The notes: generated by a model from the sequence alone, not told the origin. A stretch of 64,000 nt of DNA from Duganella phyllosphaerae (GCF_001758785.1 NZ_LROM01000093.1:1-64000), one strand, 5' to 3'. Numbered from the stretch's first letter, positions 35,805-47,187 are shown. Numbers and translations: made by a program.

Positions 35805-36392
35805 ATGAAATATTGTTCCGAATGCGCCGCTGCCGTCACTTTGACGGTCCCGGCCGGCGACAACCGTCCGCGCTACGTCTGCACCAACTGCGGCACGATC
35901 CACTATCAGAATCCGAAAATGGTGCTGGGCTCGATTCCCGTGTGGGAACGCGACGGCGAACTCAAGGTACTGCTGTGCAAGCGCGCAATCGAACCGCGCC
36001 ATGGCTACTGGACCCTGCCCGCCGGCTTCATGGAAAACGGCGAAACCACGGCCGAGGCGGCACTCCGCGAAACCGAGGAAGAAGCCGGCGCCAACATCAC
36101 CCTCGGCAAACTGTTTTCGCTGTTGAACGTGGTGCGCGTGCAGCAGGTGCACATGTTTTACCTGGCCACCCTGCTCGACCTCGATTTTGCGCCCGGCATC
36201 GAAAGCCTCGACGTGCAGTTGTTCAGCGAGGCGGAGATTCCGTGGGACGACCTGGCCTTTCCCACCATCCGCGCCACGCTCGAACTATTCTTTGCCGACC
36301 GCGCGCGCATGCGCGAAGCCGGCGGCAACGCGGAGTATGGCTTCCACGAACACGATATCCACCGGGCCATGCGCTCGGACGATGCCACGTGA
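35805..36392 (+). CDS. NUDIX hydrolase with N-terminal zinc ribbon
   Basis: A 195-aa protein. C4-x2-C7 and C26-x2-C29 form a small zinc ribbon, followed by a Nudix box ([22 protein letters not shown], residues 74-96) with the G-x5-E-x7-R-E-x2-E-E-x-G pattern. It likely hydrolyses a nucleoside-diphosphate linked substrate such as ADP-ribose or NADH-like molecules. The stop overlaps the aat start by 4 bp (GTGA), so they are co-translated. It begins the undisturbed chromosomal region. Confidence 0.85.
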   Translation: MKYCSECAAAVTLTVPAGDNRPRYVCTNCGTIHYQNPKMVLGSIPVWERDGELKVLLCKRAIEPRHGYWTLPAGFMENGETTAEAALRETEEEAGANITLGKLFSLLNVVRVQQVHMFYLATLLDLDFAPGIESLDVQLFSEAEIPWDDLAFPTIRATLELFFADRARMREAGGNAEYGFHEHDIHRAMRSDDAT

Positions 36393-37123
36393 TCCCCTGG
36401 CTGGAACGCGATACGCCCTTTCCCGATGTCTCGACCGCGCTCACGCGCGAAGCGCCGGGGCTGCTGGCAGCTGGCGCCGACCTGTCGCCGCAGCGCCTGC
36501 TGATGGCTTACCGGCATGGCATCTTCCCGTGGTTTTCAGAAGGCCAGCCCATCCTGTGGTGGAGCACCGATCCGCGCATGGTCTTGATGACGGACCAGTT
36601 TCGCATCAGTGACAGCTTGCGCAAGACCTTGCGCAAAGTGGAGCGTGAACGCACCAAGCCGGACGGCGGGCGCTGGCAGGTGCGCTTCGACAGTGCATTC
36701 GAGGATGTGATGCGCGCCTGTGCGGCGCCGCGCCGCGACGGCCCCGGTACCTGGATTTCGGATGACATCATCGCCGGCTACACGGGCCTGCACAGCATGG
36801 GCTATGCCCATTCTGCAGAGGTGTGGCTCGATGGCGCGCTGGTGGGTGGCGCATATGGCGTGTCGATCGGCCGGATGTTCTACGGCGAATCGATGTTTGC
36901 GCGCGTCACCGACGGCTCGAAGATTGCCCTGGCCTACCTGGTGCGATTTTTGCGTGAACAAGGGGTCCAGATGATAGATTGCCAACAGGAAACCAGCCAC
37001 CTGGCCTCGCTGGGCGCCATACCGGTTACGCGCGCGCGATTTTTAAGTCATCTCCGCAACACTATTGAATTGCCTCAAATCATGAAGTGGGAACCAATTG
37101 CTCCCTGGTCGCAAGAACGTTAA
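36389..37123 (+). CDS. aat: Leucyl/phenylalanyl-tRNA-protein transferase
   Basis: A 244-aa enzyme from GTG 36389, which overlaps the NUDIX stop. It carries the family hallmarks: [21 protein letters not shown] (around 42-62), a GTWISDDI segment, [19 protein letters not shown] and the terminal [15 protein letters not shown]. It transfers Leu or Phe from tRNA to N-terminal Arg/Lys, marking proteins for ClpAP. Start choice is fixed by the overlap; frames further upstream are antisense artefacts. It precedes bpt, another N-end rule transferase. Confidence 0.95.
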   Translation: MIPWLERDTPFPDVSTALTREAPGLLAAGADLSPQRLLMAYRHGIFPWFSEGQPILWWSTDPRMVLMTDQFRISDSLRKTLRKVERERTKPDGGRWQVRFDSAFEDVMRACAAPRRDGPGTWISDDIIAGYTGLHSMGYAHSAEVWLDGALVGGAYGVSIGRMFYGESMFARVTDGSKIALAYLVRFLREQGVQMIDCQQETSHLASLGAIPVTRARFLSHLRNTIELPQIMKWEPIAPWSQER

Positions 37124-37227
37124 GCTGGAGGCACAACCGGCGACACGGTTTCTCGATAAACGCTATTATTGGTCAAAAGAACAACCGCCCCGCCGTACGA
37201 CAGTACAGGCCCCGAACTAGGACCGGC

Positions 37228-37956
37228 ATGACGCACCTGAACGAACTGCCTTTTGCGACGCTGCAGTTTTACACCACCGCGCCCTACCCGTGCTCGTATC
37301 TCGACGGACGACAGGCGCGCTCGCAAGTTGCCACGCCGTCGCACCTGATCAATGCCGACGTGTATTCGGAACTGGTCAAGAACGGCTTCCGGCGCAGCGG
37401 CATCTTTACTTACCGTCCCTACTGCGACGGCTGCCAGGCCTGCATCCCGGTGCGGGTGGTGGTCGATCAATTCCTGCCCAGCCGCGGCCAGCGCCGCGCC
37501 TGGGCGCGCCATGGCGATCTGATCCCGGGCGTGGCCACGCTGTCGTTTTCGGACGAACACTACGATTTGTACCTGCGCTACCAGAGCAAGCGCCACGCCG
37601 GCGGTGGCATGGACCAGGACAGCCGCGACCAGTACGCCCAGTTCCTGCTGCAAAGCCGGGTCAACACGCGCCTGGTGGAGTTCCGTGAGCCGGGTGGCAT
37701 GCTGCGCATGGTCAGCATCATCGACGTACTGTCCGACGGCCTGTCGTCGGTGTACACGTTTTTTGATCCCGACGTGGAAGGCGCTTCGTACGGCACCTTC
37801 AATATCCTGTGGCAAATCTCGCAGGCGCGCGAATTGAAGCTGCCACACGTGTATCTCGGCTACTGGATCGCGGAAAGCCAGAAGATGTCCTATAAAACCA
37901 ACTTCAAACCGCTGGAAGCGCGCATCAAAGGCGTGTGGAGTGTACTGGGCGACTGA
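37228..37956 (+). CDS. bpt: Aspartate/glutamate leucyltransferase
   Basis: A 242-aa protein from ATG 37228. Features are [16 protein letters not shown] near the start, a cysteine-rich segment [13 protein letters not shown] (about 65-77) and [15 protein letters not shown] near the end, as in bacterial Bpt (ATE-like). It adds Leu to N-terminal Asp/Glu. It lies 104 bp after aat; the pair forms a compact N-end rule locus common in proteobacteria. No odd feature. Confidence 0.93.
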   Translation: MTHLNELPFATLQFYTTAPYPCSYLDGRQARSQVATPSHLINADVYSELVKNGFRRSGIFTYRPYCDGCQACIPVRVVVDQFLPSRGQRRAWARHGDLIPGVATLSFSDEHYDLYLRYQSKRHAGGGMDQDSRDQYAQFLLQSRVNTRLVEFREPGGMLRMVSIIDVLSDGLSSVYTFFDPDVEGASYGTFNILWQISQARELKLPHVYLGYWIAESQKMSYKTNFKPLEARIKGVWSVLGD

Positions 37957-37990
37957 TAAAATACGGGCGAACAACATCCAGAGCGCCCTC

Positions 37991-39031
37991 ATGTCCCAAA
38001 ACTTCCTGTACTCCCTGGCCCGTCCGCTGCTGTTCTCGATGGACGCCGAGCAAGCCCACCACACCACCCTGCCCGCCCTCAAGCGCGCCGCCGCCCTCGG
38101 TCTGACCAGGCTGGTGAAACAACCGGCAGCCGACCCGCGCACGGTGATGGGCATCACGTTCAAGAACCCGGTGGGCCTGGCGGCCGGCCTCGACAAGGAT
38201 GGCGCTTACATCGACGCACTGGCCGACCTCGGTTTCGGCTCGATCGAAGTGGGCACCGTCACCCCGCGCGCGCAAGCCGGCAATCCCAAGCCGCGCATGT
38301 TCCGCCTGCCCGAAGCGCACGGCATCATCAACCGCATGGGTTTTAATAACGGCGGCGTCGACGCCTTCGTGGACAATGTGCAGTCCTCGCGCTTTTACCA
38401 GGACAAGGCCGGCGTACTGGGCCTGAACATCGGCAAGAACGCCGACACCCCGATCGAACGCGCCACCGACGACTACCTGCACTGCCTGGAAAAAGTCTAT
38501 CCGTACGCCAGCTATGTCACCGTCAACATCTCGTCGCCCAATACCAAGAACCTGCGCCAGTTGCAAGGCGGCTCCGAGCTCGACGGCCTGTTGGGCACCT
38601 TGAAACAGGCCCAGCTGCGCCTGGCCGACCAGCACAAGCGCTACGTGCCGCTGGCCCTGAAAATCGCCCCGGACATGGATGGCGACCAGGTCAGGAACAT
38701 TGCCGATGCGCTCGTACGCCACAAGATCGACGGCGTCATCGCCACCAACACCACGCTGAGCCGCGACGCGGTGACCGGCATGCGCCATGGCGCCGAAGCG
38801 GGTGGCCTGTCGGGCGCGCCGGTGTTCGCGCTGTCGAACACCGTCATCAAGCTGCTCAAGGCGGAACTGGGCGACGCGCTGCCGATCATCGGCGTGGGCG
38901 GTATCATGCGCGGGGCGGACGCGAAAGTAAAAATGGACTGCGGCGCGCAACTGGTGCAGCTCTACAGCGGCTTGATTTACGCGGGCCCGGCCCTGGTGCG
39001 CGACTGCGCCGACGCCGTGCGCGGCAAATAA
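37991..39031 (+). CDS. pyrD: Dihydroorotate dehydrogenase (quinone), class 2
   Basis: A 346-aa protein from ATG 37991. Hallmarks: [14 protein letters not shown] (FMN/orotate loop), [24 protein letters not shown] with the catalytic serine, and IGVGGI and [13 protein letters not shown] at the FMN phosphate site. The N-terminal helix pair marks the membrane-associated class 2 enzyme. It oxidises dihydroorotate to orotate with quinone in pyrimidine synthesis. It starts 34 bp after bpt and may share its transcript. Confidence 0.95.
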   Translation: MSQNFLYSLARPLLFSMDAEQAHHTTLPALKRAAALGLTRLVKQPAADPRTVMGITFKNPVGLAAGLDKDGAYIDALADLGFGSIEVGTVTPRAQAGNPKPRMFRLPEAHGIINRMGFNNGGVDAFVDNVQSSRFYQDKAGVLGLNIGKNADTPIERATDDYLHCLEKVYPYASYVTVNISSPNTKNLRQLQGGSELDGLLGTLKQAQLRLADQHKRYVPLALKIAPDMDGDQVRNIADALVRHKIDGVIATNTTLSRDAVTGMRHGAEAGGLSGAPVFALSNTVIKLLKAELGDALPIIGVGGIMRGADAKVKMDCGAQLVQLYSGLIYAGPALVRDCADAVRGK

Positions 39032-39040
39032 GGAATGACC

Positions 39041-40087
39041 ATGGAAAAAACCGTACTGGGCACGAGCGGCCTGAACGTCTCGAAAATCTGCCTCGGCACC
39101 ATGACCTTCGGCGAGCAGAACAGCGAAGCCGAAGCCCACAGCCAGCTCGACTACGCCTTCGAGCGCGGCATCAATTTCATCGACACGGCCGAGATGTACC
39201 CGGTGATGCCGCGCGCCGAGACGCAAGGCTCTACCGAGCGCTACATCGGCACCTGGCTCAAGAAAAGCGGCCTGCGCGATAAAGTGGTGCTGGCCACCAA
39301 GGCGGCGGGTCCCAATCCCAATTTGACCTGGGTGCGCGACGGCAAGCAGAACCTGGATGCGGCCAGCTTGCGCGCAGCGGTCGATACCAGCTTGCAGCGC
39401 CTGCAAACCGACCATATCGATTTATACCAATTGCACTGGCCCAGCCGCAACACGCCGATCTTCGGCAACACCGTGTTCAACCCCGAGAACGAGCGCGACT
39501 GCGTGGCGATCGAAGACACGCTGGCCGCCTTGGGCGACCTGGTCAAGGAAGGCAAGATCGGTGCGATCGGCGTCTCGAACGAGTCGAGCTGGGGCGTGAG
39601 CGAATTCATCAAGCAGGCTGAACTGAAAGGCCTGCCGCGCATCGCCAGCATCCAGAACCTGTACAACCTCACCGCGCGCCATTACGAAACCAGCCTGCTG
39701 GACGAGACCTGCTTCCGTGAAAACGTGGGCCTGCTGGCCTACAGCCCGCTGGCGTTCGGCCAGCTGACCGGCAAGTACCACGACGATCCGAAAGCGCACG
39801 GCCGCCTGACCATCTTCCCGCCCAACTGGAGCCCGCGCTACCTGCGCCCGTCCGTGCTCGAAGCGGTAGCGCAGTACACCAGGCTGGCGCGCGAGAATGG
39901 GCTTACCCCAACAGAATTGGCGCTGGCGTGGTGCTACTCGCGCTGGTTCGTGGCCTCTACCATCATAGGCGCCACGACCCTGGCGCAACTGAAGGACAAC
40001 ATCGATGCGTACGACGTAAAACTGTCGCAAGACGTGATCGACCAGGTGAACGCGATTCACGCGCGCATCACCAACCCTGGCCAATAA
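39041..40087 (+). CDS. Aldo/keto reductase (Tas-like)
   Basis: A 348-aa protein. ATG 39041 is preferred because AGGA lies 6 bases upstream; ATG 39035 has almost no spacing. The fold shows the family's FIDTAEMYP with Asp and Tyr, ATKAAGPNP with Lys, and LYQLHWPSRN. NADPH binding is suggested by the C-terminal STIIGATTLAQLKDN. It resembles E. coli Tas, a reductase of unknown substrate. It starts 9 bp after pyrD, suggesting co-transcription. Confidence 0.85.
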   Translation: MEKTVLGTSGLNVSKICLGTMTFGEQNSEAEAHSQLDYAFERGINFIDTAEMYPVMPRAETQGSTERYIGTWLKKSGLRDKVVLATKAAGPNPNLTWVRDGKQNLDAASLRAAVDTSLQRLQTDHIDLYQLHWPSRNTPIFGNTVFNPENERDCVAIEDTLAALGDLVKEGKIGAIGVSNESSWGVSEFIKQAELKGLPRIASIQNLYNLTARHYETSLLDETCFRENVGLLAYSPLAFGQLTGKYHDDPKAHGRLTIFPPNWSPRYLRPSVLEAVAQYTRLARENGLTPTELALAWCYSRWFVASTIIGATTLAQLKDNIDAYDVKLSQDVIDQVNAIHARITNPGQ

Positions 40088-40102
40088 GCTTGAGGGTGGT
40101 GG

Positions 40103-41032
40103 CTAGTCGCCACCACCATTCAACGCTGCCTCGATATCGGACCGCTTCAAATCCGGCGCAAATTGCAGGATGAAGTCGTACGCATACGAGCGCAGGTAGG
40201 CGCCCTTGCGCACCGCCAGCCGCGTCGTGTTCGAGGCGAACAGGTGCGACGCTTCCACCGCGCGCATGCCCTTGTCGCGGCCGTGGTCGAACGCCATCGA
40301 CGCCACGATGCCCACGCCCAGGCCCAGCGCCACGTACTGCTTGATCACGTCCGAATCCATCGCCGTCAGCACGATGTCCGGCTTCACGCCGGCCTGGTTG
40401 AAGGCGGCGTCGATGTGGCCGCGGCCGGTAAAACCGACGTCATAGGTAATCAGCGGGAATTCCGCCAGGTCTTCGAGCCGGATCGGGCTGCGCGACAGCA
40501 GCGGGTGGCCATCCGGCACGACGATGATGTGGCTCCAGCGGTAGCACGGGAACGACACCAGGTCGGGGAACGCCGACAGGCCCTCGGTGGCGATGCCGAT
40601 ATCGGTCTTGCCCGATAAAATCCATTCGGCAATGTGCTCGGGCGCGCTCTGCTGCAAGGCGATGCGCACGTCCGGGTAGGCGGCGCGGAAGCCCTGCACC
40701 ACTTTCGGCAGCGCATAGCGGGCCTGGGTGTGGGTGGCCGCCACGCTCAGGGTGCCGCTTTGCTGGCCCGTGTATTCGAGGCTGGCCTGCTGCAGGTTTT
40801 CGGCCTCGATCAGCAGGCGGTCGATGATTTTCAGGATGCCCTTGCCCGGCTCGGTCATGCCGGTCAGGCGCTTGCCGTTGCGCTCGAAAATCACCACGCC
40901 CAGTTCATCTTCAAGTTCGCGGATCTGGCGGCTCACGCCCGGTTGCGACGTAAACAGCGCGTTGGCCACCTCGGTCAGGTTGTAGCCGCGCCGGGCCGCT
41001 TCGCGGATCGAGCGCAATTGCTGGAAGTTCAT
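40103..41032 (-). CDS. cysB: CysB: LysR-type sulfur regulator
   Basis: A 309-aa protein. The N-terminal HTH ([21 protein letters not shown]) and the co-inducer domain with [22 protein letters not shown] and [10 protein letters not shown] match CysB closely. It activates sulfate uptake and assimilation genes with acetylserine. Its start overlaps the cysA stop by 4 bp (ATGA), so the regulator is produced from the operon it controls. Its stop faces the aldo/keto reductase gene across 15 bp. Confidence 0.93.
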   Translation of the reverse strand: MNFQQLRSIREAARRGYNLTEVANALFTSQPGVSRQIRELEDELGVVIFERNGKRLTGMTEPGKGILKIIDRLLIEAENLQQASLEYTGQQSGTLSVAATHTQARYALPKVVQGFRAAYPDVRIALQQSAPEHIAEWILSGKTDIGIATEGLSAFPDLVSFPCYRWSHIIVVPDGHPLLSRSPIRLEDLAEFPLITYDVGFTGRGHIDAAFNQAGVKPDIVLTAMDSDVIKQYVALGLGVGIVASMAFDHGRDKGMRAVEASHLFASNTTRLAVRKGAYLRSYAYDFILQFAPDLKRSDIEAALNGGGD

Positions 41033-42108
41033 AATGGCGCTCCTGCATCCACGAACACGTGCAGCCGCTTGGGACGCACGACCAGGGTCTCGCCTTCCTT
41101 AAGCTGCAAGTTGGTGAATCGTTCGTTCGACATTACTGCCTCGATCAGCTCGGACGTGTCGCCGCGTTCGAGGTCGAGCTGGGCCAGAGGACCGATCGCG
41201 TGCGCGCGGCGCAGCTTGACCACGATGCCTTCCGCACCGGGCGTATAGCGGTCGATTTCCAGGTCGTGCGGGCGCACGTACGCCGTGCCCTTGCCGTTGG
41301 CGCCTTCGCCGTTCTGCTGGCCCGGCACCTGGAAGCTGGCGTCGCCGCTGGCCAGCACGCCGTCCTGCACACGGCCATGGAACATGTTCACATTGCCGAG
41401 GAAGCCATACACGAACGGCGACGCCGGATGGTTGTACACCTGGTCCGGCGCGCCGATCTGCTCGACGTTACCCTTGTTCATCAGCACCACCTGGTCGGCC
41501 ACTTCCAGCGCTTCCTCCTGGTCGTGGGTGACGAAAATACTGGTCACGTGCAGATCGTCGTGCAGGCGGCGCAGCCAGCGGCGCAATTCCTTGCGTACCT
41601 TGGCGTCGAGCGCACCGAACGGCTCGTCGAGCAGCAGCACGCGCGGCTCCACCGCCAGCGCGCGCGCCAGGGCGATCCGCTGGCGTTGGCCACCGGACAG
41701 TTGCGGCGGATAGCGGTCGGCCAGCCAGTCGAGCTGCACCAGCTCCAGCAGGTCTTTGACCTTGCGGCGGATCTGGTCTTCCGATGGCCGCTCGGCGCGC
41801 GGTTTGACGCGCAGACCAAAAGCGACGTTCTCGAACACCGTCATGTGCTTGAACAGCGCATAGTGCTGGAACACGAAGCCCACCTGGCGCTCGCGCACGT
41901 GGCGGTGCGACGCGTCGTTATTGTCGAGCAGTACCTGGCCCGAGTCGGGGTGCTCGAGGCCGGCGATGATGCGCAACAAGGTGGTCTTGCCGCAGCCGGA
42001 CGGCCCCAGCAGCGCCGTCAGTTCGCCTTGCGGAAAGTCGAGCGAGACGTTGTTGAGGGCGACGAAATCGCCGAAACGTTTATGGATGTTTTTAACTTCG
42101 ATCGTCAT
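41029..42108 (-). CDS. cysA: Sulfate/thiosulfate ABC transporter, ATP-binding subunit
   Basis: A 359-aa protein from ATG 42108 with AAGGAG upstream. Walker A is GPSGCGKTT, signature [15 protein letters not shown] and Walker [13 protein letters not shown]; the C-terminal part is the CysA-type regulatory extension ([17 protein letters not shown]). It energises sulfate uptake with CysT and CysW. It overlaps cysB by 4 bp and follows cysW by 1 bp. Confidence 0.93.
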   Translation of the reverse strand: MTIEVKNIHKRFGDFVALNNVSLDFPQGELTALLGPSGCGKTTLLRIIAGLEHPDSGQVLLDNNDASHRHVRERQVGFVFQHYALFKHMTVFENVAFGLRVKPRAERPSEDQIRRKVKDLLELVQLDWLADRYPPQLSGGQRQRIALARALAVEPRVLLLDEPFGALDAKVRKELRRWLRRLHDDLHVTSIFVTHDQEEALEVADQVVLMNKGNVEQIGAPDQVYNHPASPFVYGFLGNVNMFHGRVQDGVLASGDASFQVPGQQNGEGANGKGTAYVRPHDLEIDRYTPGAEGIVVKLRRAHAIGPLAQLDLERGDTSELIEAVMSNERFTNLQLKEGETLVVRPKRLHVFVDAGAPL

Positions 42109-42109
42109 G

Positions 42110-43000
42110 TTACTGCTCCTTGATACGGGCATCTTCCACGCGCGATTCGTTCAGGCGCCAGGAGATAAAGGATTTCAGGGCCAGCGTCACCAGGGCCAGC
42201 AAGGCCAGCAGGGACGCCACGGCAAAGGCTGCGGCAAAGTTGTATTCGTTGTAGAGAATTTCCACTTGCAGCGGCATGGTGTTGGTCTCGCCACGGATGT
42301 GGCCGGACACCACCGACACCGCGCCGAACTCGCCCATGGCCCGGGCATTACACAAAATCACGCCGTACAGCAGGCCCCACTTGATGTTGGGCAGCGTTAC
42401 GCGGCGGAAGGTATTCCAGCCCGAGGCGCCCAGCACGATGGCCGCTTCCTCTTCCTCGTTGCCCTGCGCCTGCATCAGCGGAATCAGCTCACGCGCCACG
42501 AACGGGAACGTCACGAAAATGGTGGCCAGCACGATGCCCGGCACCGCGAACAAAATCTTGATGTCATGCTTGTACAGCCACTCGCCGAACCAGCCCTGGG
42601 CGCCGAACAGCAGCACGTAGATCAGGCCCGAAATCACCGGCGAGACCGAGAACGGCAAGTCGATCAGGGTGAGCAAAAAGCTCTTGCCGCGGAACTCGAA
42701 CTTGGCGATACACCACGAGGCGGCGATACCGAACACCAGGTTCAGCGGCACGGCAATCGCGGCCGTGATCAGGGTCAGCTTGATGGCCGAGATCGCGTCT
42801 TCCTCGACGATGGCCGACACGTACGCTTGCCAGCCCTTGCGGAACGCTTCGGCAAACACGGCCACGAGCGGCACGAACAGGAACACAGTGAGGAACAGCA
42901 GCGCGATGGCAATCAGCACGTTGCGCACCCAGCGCGGCTCGAGAGTTTGCGGCGCCGATGGCAGTTCGCCACGACGCACAGGAGTAGGAACACCGCTCAT
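42110..43000 (-). CDS. cysW: Sulfate ABC transporter permease CysW
   Basis: A 296-aa membrane protein with six predicted helices, the first around [18 protein letters not shown]. The EAA loop that contacts CysA reads [26 protein letters not shown]. CysW pairs with CysT to make the channel. Its start shares a base with the cysT stop (TAATG). Confidence 0.93.
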   Translation of the reverse strand: MSGVPTPVRRGELPSAPQTLEPRWVRNVLIAIALLFLTVFLFVPLVAVFAEAFRKGWQAYVSAIVEEDAISAIKLTLITAAIAVPLNLVFGIAASWCIAKFEFRGKSFLLTLIDLPFSVSPVISGLIYVLLFGAQGWFGEWLYKHDIKILFAVPGIVLATIFVTFPFVARELIPLMQAQGNEEEEAAIVLGASGWNTFRRVTLPNIKWGLLYGVILCNARAMGEFGAVSVVSGHIRGETNTMPLQVEILYNEYNFAAAFAVASLLALLALVTLALKSFISWRLNESRVEDARIKEQ

Positions 43001-43872
43001 TATTTACCCGACTTTCCGCGAGCCCAGGCTTGCAAGAGATTGATACCCAACAGCATCAGGAACGACACCACCAGCATCACCACCGCGATCGCGGTAGCGC
43101 CGGCATAGTCGTACTGTTCGAGCTTGGTGATGATGAACAGCGGCGTAATTTCCGACACCATCGGCATATTGCCGGCGATGAAAATCACCGAGCCGAACTC
43201 GCCGGTGGCGCGCGCGAACGCCAGCGCAAAGCCGGTCATCAAGGAAGGGAGAATGGTCGGGAACACCACGCGGGTAAAGGTCTGGAAGGCATTCGCGCCC
43301 AGGCTGGCCGCTGCCTCTTCCAGCTCGCGTTCGGCGTCTTCCAGCACCGGTTGCACGGTGCGCACCACGAACGGCAAGCCGATAAAGGTCAGCGCCACCA
43401 CCACGCCCAGCGGCGTGAACGCCACCTTGATGCCGAGCACGCCTTCGATGAACTGGCCGAACCAGCCATTGGCCGAATACAGCGCGGTCAGGGTGATACC
43501 GGCCACAGCGGTGGGCAAAGCGAACGGCAAGTCCACCAGCGCGTCGACGAAGCGCTTGCCTGGAAATTCGTAGCGCACCAGCACCCAGGCCACGATGCCA
43601 CCAAAAATGACGTTGATGAAAGCGCCGATCAGCGACGCGCCAAACGTCAGCCGGTACGAGGCCATCACCCGGTCGGAGGTGACGGCCGCGATAAAGCCTT
43701 CCCAGGTCATGGTGAAAGTCTTGAGGAAAATCGCCGACAGCGGGATCAGGACGATCAGCGCCAGGTAAAAGATGGTGAACCCGAGCGAGAGCCGGAAGCC
43801 GGGCATCACGCGGAAAGGCGCACCCCGTGCGGCAACTGGCGCCGCGCCGGGGGCTGTGAGGACTGCTGACAT
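43000..43872 (-). CDS. cysT: Sulfate ABC transporter permease CysT
   Basis: A 290-aa membrane protein from ATG 43872, chosen for its AAGGGAG site. The EAA loop is [21 protein letters not shown]. The C-terminal motif [18 protein letters not shown] is typical. It is the first gene of the cysT-cysW-cysA-cysB operon; the 120-bp gap to the TauE gene is AT-rich and likely holds the CysB-dependent promoter. Confidence 0.93.
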   Translation of the reverse strand: MSAVLTAPGAAPVAARGAPFRVMPGFRLSLGFTIFYLALIVLIPLSAIFLKTFTMTWEGFIAAVTSDRVMASYRLTFGASLIGAFINVIFGGIVAWVLVRYEFPGKRFVDALVDLPFALPTAVAGITLTALYSANGWFGQFIEGVLGIKVAFTPLGVVVALTFIGLPFVVRTVQPVLEDAERELEEAAASLGANAFQTFTRVVFPTILPSLMTGFALAFARATGEFGSVIFIAGNMPMVSEITPLFIITKLEQYDYAGATAIAVVMLVVSFLMLLGINLLQAWARGKSGK

Positions 43873-43993
43873 TGACGCTCCCTTATTACAAAAACTTCTA
43901 TAAGGGCTGCATAATCTCACTTGTCCTTCATTCTACAAACGAAGCAATTTTTATTTAGTTAGATCAATCAGCTATAACGATCAGCTTTCAGGA

Positions 43994-44770
43994 TCAGCTT
44001 TTTATGAGTTTGAAGGCCACGGTGACAAGGGTCAGGGCCAGCAAGCCGCGCAGCAGCTTCTCCGGCACGGCGCGCGCCACGTAAGCGCCGAGGGTAATGC
44101 CGGGCAGGGAACCGACCAGCAGCGCCAGCAGCAGGTTCCAGTCGATGGAGCCGAGCCACCAGTGCCCGACCGCCGCAATCGCAGTCAGCGGCACGGCGTA
44201 AGCGATGTCGGTACCGGCCACCTCCGCCGGGGTCAGGCGCGGATACAGCATCACCAGCAAGGTGGCGCCAATGGCGCCGGCGCCGATCGAGGAAATGGTG
44301 ACCAGCACGCCCAGCACCGCACCGGAGACGATGGTGGCGGTAGCGAGCGACTTGCCCTGCAACTGGCGTTCGGGATGGGCGGTGATCCAGGCCAGCATCT
44401 TGCGCTTGAACAGCAAGGCGACCACGGTGAGCAGCACCGAGCCGGCGATCATGTAGCGGATGATCTGGCCGATGTCCTGGCTGAGGGTGCCAAAATGCTT
44501 GAGCCAGAAACTGGCCAGCACGGCGGCCGGCAAGGCGCCGATGCACAGGCGGCGCACGATATCCCAGTGCACCGTGCCGCGCAGGCGGTGGGTAACAGTG
44601 CCCACGCCCTTGGTGATCGAGGCGAAAGCGAGGTCGGTGCCCACGGCCACGGCAGGCGATACGCCAAACAGCAGGGTCAGCAACGGCGTCATCAAGGAGC
44701 CGCCGCCAACGCCGGTCATGCCGACCAGCAGGCCAACCGCGAACCCCGATACAACAAAAGATGCATCCAT
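43994..44770 (-). CDS. TauE/SafE-family permease (probable sulfite/organosulfonate exporter)
   Basis: A 258-aa membrane protein with about eight helices. Motifs VGMTGVGGGSLMTPLL (residues 16-31) and SSIGAGAIGATLLVML repeat the family's glycine-rich half-site twice. It probably exports sulfite or a related anion. Its position between the peroxiredoxin and the cys operon suggests a role in sulfite balance during assimilation. Confidence 0.85.
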   Translation of the reverse strand: MDASFVVSGFAVGLLVGMTGVGGGSLMTPLLTLLFGVSPAVAVGTDLAFASITKGVGTVTHRLRGTVHWDIVRRLCIGALPAAVLASFWLKHFGTLSQDIGQIIRYMIAGSVLLTVVALLFKRKMLAWITAHPERQLQGKSLATATIVSGAVLGVLVTISSIGAGAIGATLLVMLYPRLTPAEVAGTDIAYAVPLTAIAAVGHWWLGSIDWNLLLALLVGSLPGITLGAYVARAVPEKLLRGLLALTLVTVAFKLIKS

Positions 44771-44850
44771 GCAAAAATCCCCAAAGTAAGCCGCAGAGTA
44801 CCTACTTTAGGGAAATTATCATACAACAGCGTCGTTATTTGCTTATGCGC

Positions 44851-45489
44851 TTATTTATTCGGCTGTGGCGTCACGCGCAGGTAGGGGCGCGCGGCCGTAA
44901 AGCCTTTCGGATACTTTTGCTTCAACACTTCCGGGTCTTGCACGGTCAGCGGAATGATAACGTCGTCGCCGTCCTTCCAGTTGCCGGGCGTGGCCACGGT
45001 GTAGCCGTCGGTCAGCTGCAGGGCGTCGATCACGCGCAGTACTTCGTCGAAGTTGCGGCCAGTGCTCATCGGGTAGGTCAGCGACAGCCGCACTTTCTTG
45101 GCCGGGTCGATCACGAACAGCGTGCGCACGGTGGCGGTGGTGGAAGCGTTCGGGTGGATCATGTCGTACAGCGACGAGACCGAGCGGTCTTCGTCGGCAA
45201 TGATCGGGAAGCCGACCACGGTGTCCTGGGTCTGCTCGATGTCGCTGATCCATGCCGCGTGTTTTTCAGCCGGATCGACCGACAGCGCAATCGCTTTGAC
45301 GTTGCGCTTGTCGAATTCAGGTTTCAGCTTGGCGGTCAGCCCCAACTCGGTGGTGCAGACCGGCGTAAAGTCGGCCGGGTGGGAGAACAGCACCACCCAG
45401 GAGTCGCCTGCCCATTCGTGGAACTTGAGCTTGCCAATCGAAGAATCTTGCTCGAAATCGGGGGCGGTGTCGCCCAGTCGTAAAGTCAT
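44851..45489 (-). CDS. 1-Cys peroxiredoxin (Prx6 type)
   Basis: A 212-aa protein. The active site FTPVCTTE places the peroxidatic Cys at 45 with Thr/Pro/Arg partners as in the Prx6 subfamily; a long C-terminal domain (about 160-212) marks the dimer type. It reduces H2O2 and organic peroxides. It lies in the sulfur cluster between sbp and TauE genes, all co-directional. Confidence 0.9.
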   Translation of the reverse strand: MTLRLGDTAPDFEQDSSIGKLKFHEWAGDSWVVLFSHPADFTPVCTTELGLTAKLKPEFDKRNVKAIALSVDPAEKHAAWISDIEQTQDTVVGFPIIADEDRSVSSLYDMIHPNASTTATVRTLFVIDPAKKVRLSLTYPMSTGRNFDEVLRVIDALQLTDGYTVATPGNWKDGDDVIIPLTVQDPEVLKQKYPKGFTAARPYLRVTPQPNK

Positions 45490-45588
45490 CGTCGTCTCCT
45501 GAAGGAGGACCCATGCAGTGGGTCCGGGACTGCGTATTGTGCGCTTGTTCTGCCCAAAGATACAACACCGGGGCAGTTGGCGCCCGGC

Positions 45589-46599
45589 TTACTTCGGCTG
45601 GTAGATCTGGTCGAACACGCCGCCATCGGCGAAGTGGACCTTCTGCGCTTTGCTCCAGTCGCCGGCCACGTCGGCAATCGTGAACAGCTTGACGGCCGGG
45701 AACTGGCTGGCGTATTTCTTCGCTTCCTTCGCCACTGCCGGACGGTAGTAATTCTTGGCGATGATTTCCTGCGCGGCATCGGTGTACAGGAAGTTCAGGT
45801 AAGCCTCGGCCACCTTGCGGGTGCCGCGCTTGTCCACCACCTTGTCGACCACGGCCACCGGCGGCTCGGCCAGGATCGAGACCGATGGTGCGATGATGTC
45901 GAACTTGGTCGGGCCCAGTTCCTTGATCGCCAGCAGCGCTTCGTTTTCCCAGGCAATCAGCACGTCGCCGATCCCGCGTTCGACGAAGGTGGTGGTGGCG
46001 CCCCGTGCGCCCGAGTCCAGCACCGGCACGTTTTTATACAGCTTGCCGAGGAAATCGCGGGCCGACGCTTCGGTCCCGCCCGGCTGGCGCAGCGCGTAGC
46101 CGTAGGCGGCCAGGTGGTTCCAGCGGGCGCCGCCCGAGGTTTTCGGATTCGGGGTGATGACGGCGATGCCTGGCTTGACCAGGTCGTTCCAGTCCTTGAT
46201 GCCTTTGGGATTGCCCTTGCGGACCAGGAACACGATGGTGGAGGTGTACGGGGTGCTGTTGTGCGGCAGCTTTTTCTGCCAGTCCGGCGACAGCAACTTT
46301 TTCTCGGCGATGGCGTCGATGTCGTACGCCAGCGCCAGCGAGACCACGTCCGCTTCCAGCCCGTCGATCACGGCGCGGCCCTGCTTGCCCGATCCGCCGT
46401 GCGACTGCTTGATCTTGACGTTGTCGCCGGTCTTGGCTTTCCAGTCCTTGGCAAAGGCGGCGTTCACGTCCGCATACAGCTCGCGCGTAGGATCGTACGA
46501 CACGTTGAGCAAGGAAATGTCTGCAGCGAACGATGGCGCGGCGGTGACAACGGTGGTCGCGGCCAGGATGGCAGCGGCAATAATTTTTTTGGACAGCAT
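45589..46599 (-). CDS. sbp: Sulfate-binding periplasmic protein
   Basis: A 336-aa protein with a typical signal peptide ([20 protein letters not shown], cut after Ala). ATG 46599 is preferred over 46605 by RBS spacing. Motifs: [27 protein letters not shown] and [11 protein letters not shown], the sulfate-binding set. It feeds the CysTWA channel. Sbp is separated from cysT by the peroxiredoxin and TauE genes rather than adjoining it. Confidence 0.93.
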   Translation of the reverse strand: MLSKKIIAAAILAATTVVTAAPSFAADISLLNVSYDPTRELYADVNAAFAKDWKAKTGDNVKIKQSHGGSGKQGRAVIDGLEADVVSLALAYDIDAIAEKKLLSPDWQKKLPHNSTPYTSTIVFLVRKGNPKGIKDWNDLVKPGIAVITPNPKTSGGARWNHLAAYGYALRQPGGTEASARDFLGKLYKNVPVLDSGARGATTTFVERGIGDVLIAWENEALLAIKELGPTKFDIIAPSVSILAEPPVAVVDKVVDKRGTRKVAEAYLNFLYTDAAQEIIAKNYYRPAVAKEAKKYASQFPAVKLFTIADVAGDWSKAQKVHFADGGVFDQIYQPK

Positions 46600-46700
46600 C
46601 GACATCCCCTGGTTGTGAAGGCTCCCAGATTACTGCTGTCCTTTATAAATGAGAACTAAGCTTTTAGCAGTTCAATATACCGCAATCTTATATAGGGATC

Positions 46701-47084
46701 TTAGTAGAAACGATTGAACAACACCACGCCCCAGGTCGCTGCCGCCAGCAGGCACGCCAGCAACACGGCCGCGCTGCCGAAATCCTTGGCATTTTTCGAC
46801 AAAGGGTGGCGCTCGAGCGAAATCCGGTCCACCACCGCCTCGATTGCCGAGTTGATCAGTTCGACGATCAGGATCAGCACCATCACCGCGATCAGCACCA
46901 GTTTTTCGAACGCCGAGATGCGCAGCGCCAGCGCGATGGCGGTAGCGACAATGAACAGCACCAGTTCCTGGCGGAATGCGTGTTCATGGCGCCAGGCGGA
47001 CTTGAGGCCATCCATCGAATAGAAAAATGCCGAAAAGATCCGTTTCAGGCCGCTTTTGCTCTTGAACTCGCTCACTGGTTCCAT
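46701..47084 (-). CDS. dgkA: Diacylglycerol kinase
   Basis: A 127-aa membrane protein from ATG 47084. Three helices are present with the family signature ELVLFIVATAIALAL and VELINSAIEAVVDRIS, containing the catalytic Glu and the E-x-N-x-A-I-E motif. It phosphorylates diacylglycerol in phospholipid recycling. The two upstream starts (TTG, ATG near 47120) lack a good RBS. Confidence 0.9.
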   Translation of the reverse strand: MEPVSEFKSKSGLKRIFSAFFYSMDGLKSAWRHEHAFRQELVLFIVATAIALALRISAFEKLVLIAVMVLILIVELINSAIEAVVDRISLERHPLSKNAKDFGSAAVLLACLLAAATWGVVLFNRFY

Positions 47085-47187
47085 GTTTTGGGGACTGTGT
47101 AAAAAGATAAGATTATGCATCAAGTGCCCTTTGTTTTCACATTATGGTATAAAGTAAATATCGAATTTACTGCACCGCACCAACCGC

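Noticed and set aside
37925-39415. Long minus-strand frame antisense to pyrD (496 codons)
   Set aside because: Antisense to a clear pyrD gene; no family features.
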